The translations under genes and the position numbers were made by a program. The notes beneath the pieces are model-generated. The model was not told the DNA's origin, made no database searches, and saw only the letters and a list, made by a program, of their open reading frames with translations. DNA of 64,000 bases from Streptomyces sp. LUP30 (GTDB lineage Bacteria > Actinomycetota > Actinomycetes > Streptomycetales > Streptomycetaceae). This document shows, one piece after another, positions 25,601 to 33,029 of the stretch. Numbering within the stretch: the first letter of the stretch is position 1; each line of letters starts with the position of its first letter. Location: assembly GCF_001746365.1 (NCBI RefSeq), contig NZ_MJAJ01000037.1:1-64000 (forward strand), given 5' to 3'.

Positions 25601-26125
25601 TTCCTGCAGTGGCATGTGATGGACCGCGCGGGCCGCACACCGGTCGCCAGCGAGCACGACTTCGACGTCACGCTCGAAGCGGGCGAGTACGAGGTCCGCA
25701 TCCGCGGCCAGATGGACCGAGTGGAGGCCGACGGCGACGGCCGCGCCTATGTCGTCGATTTCAAGACGGGCAAGCAGGCGCCCACCGCCCGCGAGGTGGA
25801 GCGCCACCCCCAGCTCGCCGTCTACCAGCTCGCCGTGCGCGAAGGCGCCGTCGACGAGGCCTTCGACGGCGTACGGCCCGTACCGGGTGGGGCCGAACTC
25901 GTCCAACTGCGCCAGGGGGCCGCCAAGCGGGACGGCGGCGAGGTCCTGCCCAAGGTGCAGGCCCAGGAGCCGCTGGAGGGGGAGTGGGTCGGCGACCTGC
26001 TCGCCACGGCGGCCGGCAAGGTCCTCGACGAGCGGTTCACCCCGACCGCGGGCCAGCAGTGCGCCCACTGCGCCTTCCGCGCTTCGTGCAGCGCCAGGCC
26101 CGAAGGCCGGCACGTGGTCGAGTGA
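22649..26125 (+). CDS. adnA: AdnA: UvrD-like helicase with C-terminal RecB-type nuclease and Fe-S cysteines
   Basis: The 1158-residue protein has an SF1 motor: Walker A AGPGTGKTTT near 57, DEYQDTD near 266, SRRSG, and TAHRAKGLEWS near 711. A nuclease domain follows, with GQMDRVE near 1016 and VVDFKTGK near 1034. One Cys near 907 and the CAHCAFRASC group near 1137 are spaced as in Fe-S nucleases of the AddB/RecB type. With the next gene it would form AdnAB, the actinobacterial end-resecting helicase-nuclease for double-strand breaks. An Ala/Asp/Glu-rich insert of about 80 residues (about 470-550) interrupts the motor. GTG 22649 is the first start compatible with homology; a weak AGGA lies upstream. 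adnAB has been reported as essential in Streptomyces. Confidence 0.93.
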   Translation: MSSSSSTRRLSHPQGRQGNRGAYRLVRTPAARVDPPRLDAAQRSVVDHGTGPLLVLAGPGTGKTTTLVESVAARIAQGGDPARILVLTFSRKAAVELRDRMAHRMGAAHAPQATTFHSYCYALVRAHQDAELFVEPLRLLSGPEQDVAVRELLAGQLDLQRLGLAHVRWPDELRACLTTRGFADEVRAVLARSRELGLDPASLDAFAHRIGRPDWRAAAAFLAEYLDVLDLHGVIDYAELVHRAVLLAHRAEVAERLAAQYDAVFVDEYQDTDPAQVRLLHALAGGGRTLVAFGDPDQSIYTFRGADVNGILDFPHAFPRPDGRPAPVEVLRTSRRSGAALLAATRLLTQRMPLTRLPAEKVRAHRELSAARDGGSVEVHTYPTPGAELDNVADILRRAHLEDGVPWREMAVLVRAGSRTIPTVRRALTAAGVPLDIDGDDLPLRHEPAVAPLLTALRAIATAETAPPTAAASAPPGEDADTEDAHTEGAHAPGTAQDPEGTRDDDGTGDPDDAQGAEAGDSVERAQDAGGADACWLDTETALTLLASPLAGMDAADLRRLGRALRDEERAAGNPLPPPSDVLLARALAQPERLVAHDPAYARGAQRLGALLATARERLARGGTAEEALWDLWDGTPWPARLERAARRGGAAGRNADRDLDAVCALFATAARAEERTGGRGALNFLAEIEAEDIAADTLARRAVRPDAVRLMTAHRAKGLEWSLVVVAGVQEGLWPDLRRRGSLLEADRIGRDGLAEPLTPGALLAEERRLFYVAATRARERLVVTAVKAPADDGDQPSRFLTELGVELKDVTSRPRRPLSVAALVAELRATTVDPRASATLREAAARRLARLAALADEDGRPLVPAAHPYRWWGMFEPTESKVPLRDRDQPVVLSGSALDQLANTCALQWFLGREVKADAPATVAQGFGNVVHVLADEVASGHTPADLDVLMERLDSVWNALAFDAPWKSAQEKAHARVALERFLQWHVMDRAGRTPVASEHDFDVTLEAGEYEVRIRGQMDRVEADGDGRAYVVDFKTGKQAPTAREVERHPQLAVYQLAVREGAVDEAFDGVRPVPGGAELVQLRQGAAKRDGGEVLPKVQAQEPLEGEWVGDLLATAAGKVLDERFTPTAGQQCAHCAFRASCSARPEGRHVVE

Positions 26126-26152
26126 GCCGAGCGGCTGGAACGGCTCGAGGGC

Positions 26153-26188
26153 GTCGAGCGGATCGAGGACGTCGAGCGGATCGAGGAC
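26153..26188. repeat. Two 18-bp tandem repeats after the adnA stop
   Basis: The unit GTCGAGCGGATCGAGGAC occurs twice in tandem (26153-26170, 26171-26188) with partial copies on both sides. Read in the adnA frame past its TGA, it encodes charged VERIED repeats. Confidence 0.85.
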
Positions 26189-26369
26189 GTCGAGGGCGTC
26201 GGGCGCGACAAGCGGGCGGCGCCTGTCGGGGGAGCGGGGGCCGGAGGATGCCGGGCCGTGTCGTCCGGCGCGAGTGTGACGGACCGCACCACCCCCGCTG
26301 ACCTGTGCGTCCTCTGGACTGCGGGGCGATTTGTCATCGAGTGTCAGTGCCCGCCGCTAGCCTCTCCCC

Positions 26370-29300
26370 ATGCCCGCCCGTATCAACGATCCCGAGCAGC
26401 TCAAGGAGCTCCTCGGGATCCCCTTCACCCCGGAGCAGACGGCCTGCATCACCGCGCCGCCCGCCCCGCAGGTGATCGTGGCCGGAGCCGGGTCGGGCAA
26501 GACGACGGTGATGGCGGCGCGCGTGGTGTGGCTGGTCGGCACCGGCCAGGTCGCTCCCGAGCAGGTCCTCGGCCTGACCTTCACCAACAAGGCCGCCGGG
26601 GAACTCGCCGAGCGCGTCCGCAAGGCACTGATCAGGGCAGGCGTCACCGACCCCGACGTGATCGACCCCGACAACCCGCCGGGCGAGCCTGCGATCTCCA
26701 CCTACCACGCCTTCGCCGGTCGTCTGCTGACCGATCACGGTCTGCGCATCGGGCTGGAGCCGACGGCCCGCCTGCTCGCCGACGCCACCCGCTACCAGCT
26801 CGCCGCGCGCGTGCTGCGCGAGGCGCCCGGCCCCTACCCTTCGCTCACCCGCTCCTTCGCCGACCTGATCAGCGACCTCCTCGCGCTCGACGCCGAGCTC
26901 GCCGAGCACCTCGTGCGTCCCGAGGACCTGCGCCGGTGGGACGCCGAGCTGCTGCACTCCCTGGAGGGGGCCAGACTCACCAACGCCGATCTGCGCAAGG
27001 TTCCCGAGACGGCCGCCGCCCGGCGCGAACTCGCCGATCTGGTGCTGCGTTACCGGGCCGCCAAAAGGGAGCGGGACCTGCTCGACTTCGGCGACCAGAT
27101 CGCCCTGGCGGCCCAACTGGCCCAGGTTCCCGAAGTGGGCCCCCTTCTGCGGGACGAGTTCCGCGTGGTCCTGCTCGACGAGTACCAGGACACGTCGGTG
27201 GCCCAGCGCATCCTCCTGGCGGGCCTGTTCGGCGGCGGCACCGGCCACCCCGTGACCGCCGTCGGCGACCCCTGCCAGGCGATCTACGGCTGGCGCGGCG
27301 CGTCCGTCGCCAACCTCGACGACTTCCCGGAACACTTCGCGCACGGCGACGGAAGCAGGGCGCGGCGCCAGTCGCTCAGCGAGAACCGCCGCAGCGGCGG
27401 CCGCCTCCTGGAGCTCGCGAACGGCCTCGCCGAGCCCCTGCGTGCCATGCACGCGGGCGTGGAGGCCCTCAGCCCCGCCCCCGGCGCCGAACGCGACGGG
27501 GTGGTCCGCTGCGCCCTTCTGCCCACGCACGCCGAGGAGATGGACTGGATCGCCGACTCCATCGCCCATCTCGTGCGCACCGGCAAGGCGCCCGGCGAGA
27601 TCGCGGTCCTGTGCCGCACCGCCACCGACTTCGCGGAGATCCAGGGCGCGTTGGTCGCCCGGGACGTCCCCGTCGAGGTGGTGGGCCTGTCCGGGCTCCT
27701 GCATCTGCCCGAGGTCGCCGACCTCGTCGCCGTCTGCGAGGTCCTGCAGGATCCCGGAGCCAACGCGTCCCTGGTCCGGCTGCTCAGCGGCCCGCGCTGG
27801 CGCATCGGCCCGCGCGATCTCGCCCTCCTGGGGCGGCGGGCCCGGCTCCTCGTCAGCCACGCGCGCGGGAACGGCGACGACGACCCGGACCGCCGCCTCG
27901 CCGAGGCCGTCGAAGGGGTCGACCCGTCCGAGGTCATATCGCTGGCGGACGCCCTCGACACCTTCCTCGAGACGCCCCTGTACGGCGACGGCGGCACCGG
28001 GGACGACGACGGGCTGCCCTTCTCGCCGGACGCGCGCGTGCGCTTCGCCCGCCTGGCCACCGAACTGCGCGACCTGCGCCGCTCGCTGGCCGACCCCTTG
28101 ATGGACGTCCTGCACCGCGTCCTGGCCGTCACCGGGCTGGAGGTCGAACTCTCGGCGTCCCCGCACGCCCTGGCCGCCCGCCGCCGCGAGACCCTGTCCA
28201 ACTTCCTCGACATCGCCGCCTCCTTCGCCGCCCACGAGAGCGAGGCGAGCCTGCTGGCCTTCCTCGGCTTCCTGCGCACCGCGGCCCAGTACGAGAAGGG
28301 TTTGGACAACGCGCTCCCGGGCGGCGAGAACACCGTCAAGGTGCTCACCGCGCACCGTTCCAAGGGCCTGGAGTGGGACGTCGTCGCCGTCCCCGGCCTG
28401 GTCGACGGCACCTTCCCCAGCGGCCAGGGCCGCGAGAAGTGGACCGCGCAGGCGAAGGTGCTGCCGCACGAGCTGCGCGGCGACGCCGACACGCTCCCCG
28501 ACGTGCAGTCCTGGGACGCGCGGGGCATGAAGGCCTTCCACGAGGCCATGAAGGAGCATCAGCACACCGAGGAGCTCCGCCTCGGCTACGTCACCTTCAC
28601 CCGCCCGCGCTCCCTCCTCCTGGGCTCCGGTCACTGGTGGGGCCCCACCCAGAAGAAGCCCCGCGGTCCGTCAGCCTTCCTCCAGGCCCTGCACGACCAC
28701 GGTGCGGCCGGACACGGTGAGATCGAGGTCTGGGCGGACGAACCGGAGGAGGGCGAGGAGAACCCCGCCCTGCACCGGGCGACGCTCGACCAGGTGTGGC
28801 CGCTCCCGCTGGACGACACCGCGCTGGCCCGTCGCCGGGCCGCCGCCGAGACCGTCCTCGCCCACCTGGAGCACCTCGCCGCGCACGAGGACGGCCGACC
28901 GGCGGCCACCCATGACCCGGACGCCTACGACGACCCCGACTGGCCCCCTCCGCCGGACGAGGACGAGCCGCCCGAGCCGCCCTACGACGAGGCCGACCTC
29001 TACGACGAGGACGAGCCGCCCTACGGCGAGGCCGACCCCTTCGAGGACCCGCCCCTCGAGGGCTCGCTCTTCGAGGAGCCGTCCTCCCAGGACACGCCCT
29101 TCCCGGGCACGCCTTCCGAGCCCGCGCCCTTCACGGACGGCCCTGTCGACGCCCGGCCCTCCGTGCCCCACCAGGCCACCGGCCCCGAACTCGACGCCCC
29201 CCGCCCGCGCGGGAACCGCCTCACCCCCGAGGAGGCCCGCGCCGTCGCCTCCTGGGACCGCGACCTCGACGCGCTCGCCGGGGAACTGTTGCGCGCCCGC

Positions 29301-29990
29301 CGGAGCGTCACGGACGTCCCCCTTCCGGCGACCCTGACCGCCTCCCAGGTGATGCGCCTGGCCGAGGACCCGGACGGTCTCGCCCAGGAACTCGCGCGCC
29401 CCATGCCGCGCCCCCCACAACCGGCCGCGCGCCGGGGCACCCGGTTCCACGCCTGGGTGGAGGCCCGCTTCGAGGAACTGACGCTCCCCCTGCTCGGACC
29501 GGACGAACTGCCCGGCGGCGACGCCGAGATCGCCGACGAACGCGATCTGCAGGAGCTCAAGGACGCCTTCGAACGCACCGAGTACGCCCACCGCACTCCG
29601 TACCGCGTCGAGGCGCCCTTCCAGCTCGCCCTCGCCGGCCGCGTCGTGAGGGGCCGCATCGACGCCGTCTACAAGGAGGGCGACGGAGACTCGGCGACCT
29701 ACGACATCCTCGACTGGAAGACCCACCGCGCCCGTACCGCAGACCCCCTCCAGCTCGCGCTGTACCGGCTGGCGTGGGCCGAGCAGCAGGGCGTCCCCGT
29801 GGAATCCGTCACAGCGGGGTTCCTGTATGTGCGCACCGGCGACGTCGTACGCCCTCCGGGACTGCCCGATCGTGCCGCGCTGGAGCGCCTGTTGACCGGG
29901 GAAGAGACCGTCGGGAGCGACCGCGGCGCACCGGCCGGGCGAGCACAGCGCGATCGAGGGCCCGGCGATGATGTCGGCGCGGGCCGATAG
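26370..29990 (+). CDS. adnB: AdnB: UvrD-like helicase with C-terminal RecB-type nuclease
   Basis: The 1206-residue protein has an SF1 motor with Walker A AGAGSGKTTV near 35-44, DEYQDTS near 270, GDPCQAIYGWRGAS and TAHRSKGLEWD near 660. Its nuclease domain has GTRFHAWVE near 1023, GRIDAVY near 1092 and the DWKTH metal motif near 1114. Unlike AdnA it has no C-terminal cysteine cluster. Between motor and nuclease is a long Asp/Glu/Pro-rich stretch (about 850-950), much more acidic than I would expect for the family. ATG 26370 has no ribosome site; a TAGCCT -10 box ends 6 nt before it, implying leaderless expression separate from adnA (gap 244 bp). Confidence 0.93.
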   Translation: MPARINDPEQLKELLGIPFTPEQTACITAPPAPQVIVAGAGSGKTTVMAARVVWLVGTGQVAPEQVLGLTFTNKAAGELAERVRKALIRAGVTDPDVIDPDNPPGEPAISTYHAFAGRLLTDHGLRIGLEPTARLLADATRYQLAARVLREAPGPYPSLTRSFADLISDLLALDAELAEHLVRPEDLRRWDAELLHSLEGARLTNADLRKVPETAAARRELADLVLRYRAAKRERDLLDFGDQIALAAQLAQVPEVGPLLRDEFRVVLLDEYQDTSVAQRILLAGLFGGGTGHPVTAVGDPCQAIYGWRGASVANLDDFPEHFAHGDGSRARRQSLSENRRSGGRLLELANGLAEPLRAMHAGVEALSPAPGAERDGVVRCALLPTHAEEMDWIADSIAHLVRTGKAPGEIAVLCRTATDFAEIQGALVARDVPVEVVGLSGLLHLPEVADLVAVCEVLQDPGANASLVRLLSGPRWRIGPRDLALLGRRARLLVSHARGNGDDDPDRRLAEAVEGVDPSEVISLADALDTFLETPLYGDGGTGDDDGLPFSPDARVRFARLATELRDLRRSLADPLMDVLHRVLAVTGLEVELSASPHALAARRRETLSNFLDIAASFAAHESEASLLAFLGFLRTAAQYEKGLDNALPGGENTVKVLTAHRSKGLEWDVVAVPGLVDGTFPSGQGREKWTAQAKVLPHELRGDADTLPDVQSWDARGMKAFHEAMKEHQHTEELRLGYVTFTRPRSLLLGSGHWWGPTQKKPRGPSAFLQALHDHGAAGHGEIEVWADEPEEGEENPALHRATLDQVWPLPLDDTALARRRAAAETVLAHLEHLAAHEDGRPAATHDPDAYDDPDWPPPPDEDEPPEPPYDEADLYDEDEPPYGEADPFEDPPLEGSLFEEPSSQDTPFPGTPSEPAPFTDGPVDARPSVPHQATGPELDAPRPRGNRLTPEEARAVASWDRDLDALAGELLRARRSVTDVPLPATLTASQVMRLAEDPDGLAQELARPMPRPPQPAARRGTRFHAWVEARFEELTLPLLGPDELPGGDAEIADERDLQELKDAFERTEYAHRTPYRVEAPFQLALAGRVVRGRIDAVYKEGDGDSATYDILDWKTHRARTADPLQLALYRLAWAEQQGVPVESVTAGFLYVRTGDVVRPPGLPDRAALERLLTGEETVGSDRGAPAGRAQRDRGPGDDVGAGR

Positions 29991-30000
29991 GCTCGTGAGC

Positions 30001-31413
30001 ATGAGCCATCCCGTTGACAGTGCCGTCAGCGCCGTCCGCACGTACATCGAGCAGCACCGCGCCGCCTTCCTCGACGACCTCGCCGAGTGGCTGCGCATCC
30101 CGTCGGTGTCGGCCCAGCCCGACCACGCACCCGACGTACGGCGCAGCGCGGACTGGCTCGCCGCCAAACTGAGGGAGACCGGTTTCCCGACGGTCGAGGT
30201 CTGGCCGACGCCGGGTGCGCCGGCCGTGTACGCCGAGTGGCCGTCCGGCGACCCGCAGGCTCCCACCGTCCTGGTCTACGGCCATCACGACGTGCAGCCC
30301 GCCGCCCGTGAGGACGGCTGGGACACCGACCCCTTCGAGCCCGTCGTGCGCGAGAACCGCCTCTACGCGCGCGGGGCGGCCGACGACAAGGGCCAGGTCT
30401 TCTTCCACACCCTGGGCGTACGCGCCCACCTCGCCGCCACCGGCCGCCCGGCCCCGGCCGTCACCCTCAAGCTGCTGATCGAGGGCGAGGAGGAGTCCGG
30501 CTCCCCGAACTTCCGCGACCTGGTCGAGCGGCAGGCGGAGCGGCTCGCCGCGGACGCCGTGATCGTCTCCGACACGGGCATGTGGTCCGAGGACACCCCG
30601 ACCGTGTGCACCGGCATGCGAGGTCTCGCCGAGTGCGAGATCCGGCTCCTCGGCCCCGACCAGGACATCCATTCCGGCTCCTTCGGCGGCGCCGTGCCCA
30701 ACCCGGCCACCGCGGTCGCGCGACTGGTGGCCGCCCTGCACGACGAGCACGCGCGCGTGGCCGTCCCCGGCTTCTACGACGGCGTCGTCGAACTCACCGA
30801 CCGCGAGCGCGAACTCTTCGCCGAGCTGCCCTTCGACGAGGAGGAGTGGCTGCGCACCGCCAGGTCCCACGCCGCACACGGCGAGGCGGGACACTCCACC
30901 CTGGAACGCATCTGGGCCCGCCCCACCGCCGAGGTGAACGGCATCGGCGGCGGCTACCAGGGCCCCGGCATCAAGACGATCGTCCCGTCCTCGGCGTTCG
31001 TGAAACTGTCCTTCCGGCTCGTCGCCGGCCAGGATCCCGAGCACGTCGAGAAGGCCGTCCGCGCGTGGGCCGCCGACCAGCTGCCCGCCGGGATCCGGCA
31101 CGAGATCACCTTCGGTCCGGCCACCCGCCCGTGTCTGACCCCGCTCGACCACCCGGCGCTGCAGTCGGTGGTCCGCGCCATGGGCCGCGCCTTCGACGCA
31201 CCCGTCCGCTTCACCCGTGAGGGCGGCTCCGGGCCCGCCGCCGACCTGCAGGAGGTCCTCGGCGCTCCCGTGCTCTTCCTCGGCATCTCCGTTCCCTCGG
31301 ACGGCTGGCACGCGCCGAACGAGAAGGTCGAGCTGGACCTCCTCCTCAGGGGCGTCGAGACCGCCGCCCACCTCTGGAGCGACCTCGCGGACAACTGGCG
31401 TCATGCGCCCTGA
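30001..31413 (+). CDS. M20 family dipeptidase/metallopeptidase
   Basis: The 470-residue protein matches M20 dipeptidases. The metal-binding VYGHHDVQP lies near 94-102, with the next ligands in YARGAADDKGQ near 121-131, the catalytic Glu in IEGEEESGS near 159-167, and IHSGSFGGAVPNP at the start of the dimerisation lid. The final His ligand is in WHAPNE near 439. It should be a cytoplasmic zinc enzyme cleaving dipeptides or related amides. A TAGGCT -10 box ends 7 nt before ATG 30001 within the end of adnB, so it probably has its own leaderless transcript. The substrate is unknown. Confidence 0.92.
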   Translation: MSHPVDSAVSAVRTYIEQHRAAFLDDLAEWLRIPSVSAQPDHAPDVRRSADWLAAKLRETGFPTVEVWPTPGAPAVYAEWPSGDPQAPTVLVYGHHDVQPAAREDGWDTDPFEPVVRENRLYARGAADDKGQVFFHTLGVRAHLAATGRPAPAVTLKLLIEGEEESGSPNFRDLVERQAERLAADAVIVSDTGMWSEDTPTVCTGMRGLAECEIRLLGPDQDIHSGSFGGAVPNPATAVARLVAALHDEHARVAVPGFYDGVVELTDRERELFAELPFDEEEWLRTARSHAAHGEAGHSTLERIWARPTAEVNGIGGGYQGPGIKTIVPSSAFVKLSFRLVAGQDPEHVEKAVRAWAADQLPAGIRHEITFGPATRPCLTPLDHPALQSVVRAMGRAFDAPVRFTREGGSGPAADLQEVLGAPVLFLGISVPSDGWHAPNEKVELDLLLRGVETAAHLWSDLADNWRHAP

Positions 31414-31568
31414 CGTCCCCGATCGGCCCGGAGCGCCCGCGCGCGGGGCGCACACTGGACAGACCGCCCCGCCCCGCGACCCCGCACCCGAACCGGTCGT
31501 CCCCTGCTGTACGTCCCGCTGAACCGCCCGCCGAAACAACCGTTCCACCGGGGGAGTTGGAAGTACCC

Positions 31569-32510
31569 GTGACCACCTGGACCGACCAGAACGCCGATCG
31601 ACCCATCTCGCTCACCGCGCCGAGCGGCGTCGACCGGGCCGCCCACCACCGGCTCGACGAGGCCTGGCTGGCCGCGGCGTGGAGCCACCCGACGACGCGC
31701 TGCTTCGTCGTCTCCGGCGGTCAGGTCCTCATCGACGAGACGGCCGACGCCCGCACCGAACTCGTCATGACCCCGTCGTTCGAGGCGCCCCTCACCGAGG
31801 CGCACCGCTACTTCCTGGGGACCGACGACGACGGCGTCAGCTACTTCGCCCTGCAGAAGGACGCGCTGCCCGGCCGCATCGACCAGTCCGCGCGCCCGGC
31901 CGGACTGCGCGAGGCGGGACTGCTGCTGTCACCCCGCGACGTCGGGCTCATGGTGCACGCGGTCGGCCTGGAGAACTGGCAACGCACCCACCGCTTCTGC
32001 TCCCGCTGCGGCGAGCGCACGGTCATCGCCGCCGCCGGTCACATCCGCCGCTGCCCGGCCTGCGGCGCCGAGCACTACCCGCGCACCGACCCCGCGGTGA
32101 TCATGGCCGTGACCGACGAGGACGACCGCATCCTCCTCGGCCGCCGGGTCCACTGGCCCGAAGGCCGCTTCTCCACCCTGGCCGGCTTTGTGGAGCCGGG
32201 CGAGTCGATCGAGCAGTCCGTGCGTCGTGAGGTCTTCGAGGAAGCCGGCATCACCGTCGGCCCGGTCGAGTACATCGCCAGCCAGCCCTGGCCCTTCCCG
32301 TCCAGCCTCATGCTGGGCTTCATGGCCCGCGCCACGTCCACCGACATCGACGTCGACGGCGACGAGATCCACGAGGCCCGCTGGTTCTCCCGCGACGAAC
32401 TGGGCGCCGCCTTCGAGTCCGGCGAGGTGCTGCCCCCCTACGGGATCTCCATCGCGGCCCGCCTGATCGAACTCTGGTACGGCAAGCCGCTGCCCACCCG
32501 CAGCGCCTGA
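31569..32510 (+). CDS. nudC: NAD(+) diphosphatase NudC
   Basis: The 313-residue protein has the NudC order. A divergent N-terminal domain precedes a zinc ribbon with CSRCG near 144-148 and CPACG near 164-168. The Nudix box GFVEPGESIEQSVRREVFEEAG lies near 205-226, with the NudC-specific SQPWPFPSSLM just after it. It hydrolyses NAD(H) to NMN and AMP and, in other bacteria, removes NAD caps from RNA. GTG 31569 is favoured over TTG 31557 because GGGGGAG sits directly against the TTG and leaves proper spacing only for the GTG. A strong terminator follows the stop. Confidence 0.94.
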   Translation: MTTWTDQNADRPISLTAPSGVDRAAHHRLDEAWLAAAWSHPTTRCFVVSGGQVLIDETADARTELVMTPSFEAPLTEAHRYFLGTDDDGVSYFALQKDALPGRIDQSARPAGLREAGLLLSPRDVGLMVHAVGLENWQRTHRFCSRCGERTVIAAAGHIRRCPACGAEHYPRTDPAVIMAVTDEDDRILLGRRVHWPEGRFSTLAGFVEPGESIEQSVRREVFEEAGITVGPVEYIASQPWPFPSSLMLGFMARATSTDIDVDGDEIHEARWFSRDELGAAFESGEVLPPYGISIAARLIELWYGKPLPTRSA

Positions 32511-32523
32511 CCCGACACAGGCG

Positions 32524-32559
32524 AAGGGCGGCCCCGAGAGCTCGGGGCCGCCCTTTCTC
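32524..32559 (+). terminator. Intrinsic terminator between convergent nudC and mycoredoxin genes
   Basis: AAGGGCGGCCCCGA at 32524-32537 pairs with TCGGGGCCGCCCTT at 32542-32555 (14 bp, 4-nt loop) and is followed by TTCTC. It lies between convergent genes and could serve both. Confidence 0.85.
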
Positions 32560-32592
32560 GCACGGCTGCGCCTGGTCACGCGCCGGACACGA

Positions 32593-32835
32593 TCACACGC
32601 CGATCTTCTGCTTCACCTGCGCCAGCGACGGGTTCGTCAGCGTCGAACCGTCGGGGAAGAGGACCGTCGGCACCGTCTGGTTTCCGCCATTCGCCTTCTC
32701 GACGAACGCGGCGGAATCCGGGTCCTGCTCGATGTTGATCTCGGTGTACGCGATGCCCTCGCGGTCCATCTGCTTCTTCAGCCGCTGGCAGTAGCCGCAC
32801 CACGTGGTGCTGTACATCGTCACGGTGCCCAGCAT
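32593..32835 (-). CDS. mrx1: Mycoredoxin Mrx1 (glutaredoxin-like)
   Basis: The 80-residue protein has the glutaredoxin fold and active site TTWCGYCQRLK near 10-20, the CGYC form typical of actinobacterial mycoredoxins. A cis-Pro TVPTV segment follows near 54-58. It reduces mycothiol mixed disulfides on proteins, using mycothiol and mycothione reductase. ATG 32835 follows AGGAG at 10 nt. A perfect sigma-R promoter lies about 50-77 nt upstream, so induction by disulfide stress is expected. It is divergent from uvrD2 and convergent with nudC. Confidence 0.93.
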   Translation of the reverse strand: MLGTVTMYSTTWCGYCQRLKKQMDREGIAYTEINIEQDPDSAAFVEKANGGNQTVPTVLFPDGSTLTNPSLAQVKQKIGV

Positions 32836-32885
32836 GTCTCTCGTGCTCCTTCGGCGGGTCGGGGGACAGGCGATCCTACGGGGAC

Positions 32886-32912
32886 AACGCACGCGGCAGG
32901 GCTGCCATTCCC
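32886..32912 (-). promoter_or_regulatory. Perfect sigma-R promoter of the mycoredoxin gene
   Basis: On the minus strand GGGAAT (32912-32907), exactly 18 nt, then GTT (32888-32886) match the sigma-R consensus at every position. It lies 50 nt before the mycoredoxin ATG. Confidence 0.9.
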
Positions 32913-33029
32913 CGCGAGCCGAGCCTCGGCGCGGGCGCCGAGGTGACGCTCGCCGCATTAGTACGACTGCGAGGGCCCGCCTGTGGACAACCGACCCGTC
33001 CGCCTCCGGGGACCTGGCAGCATGGCTGT

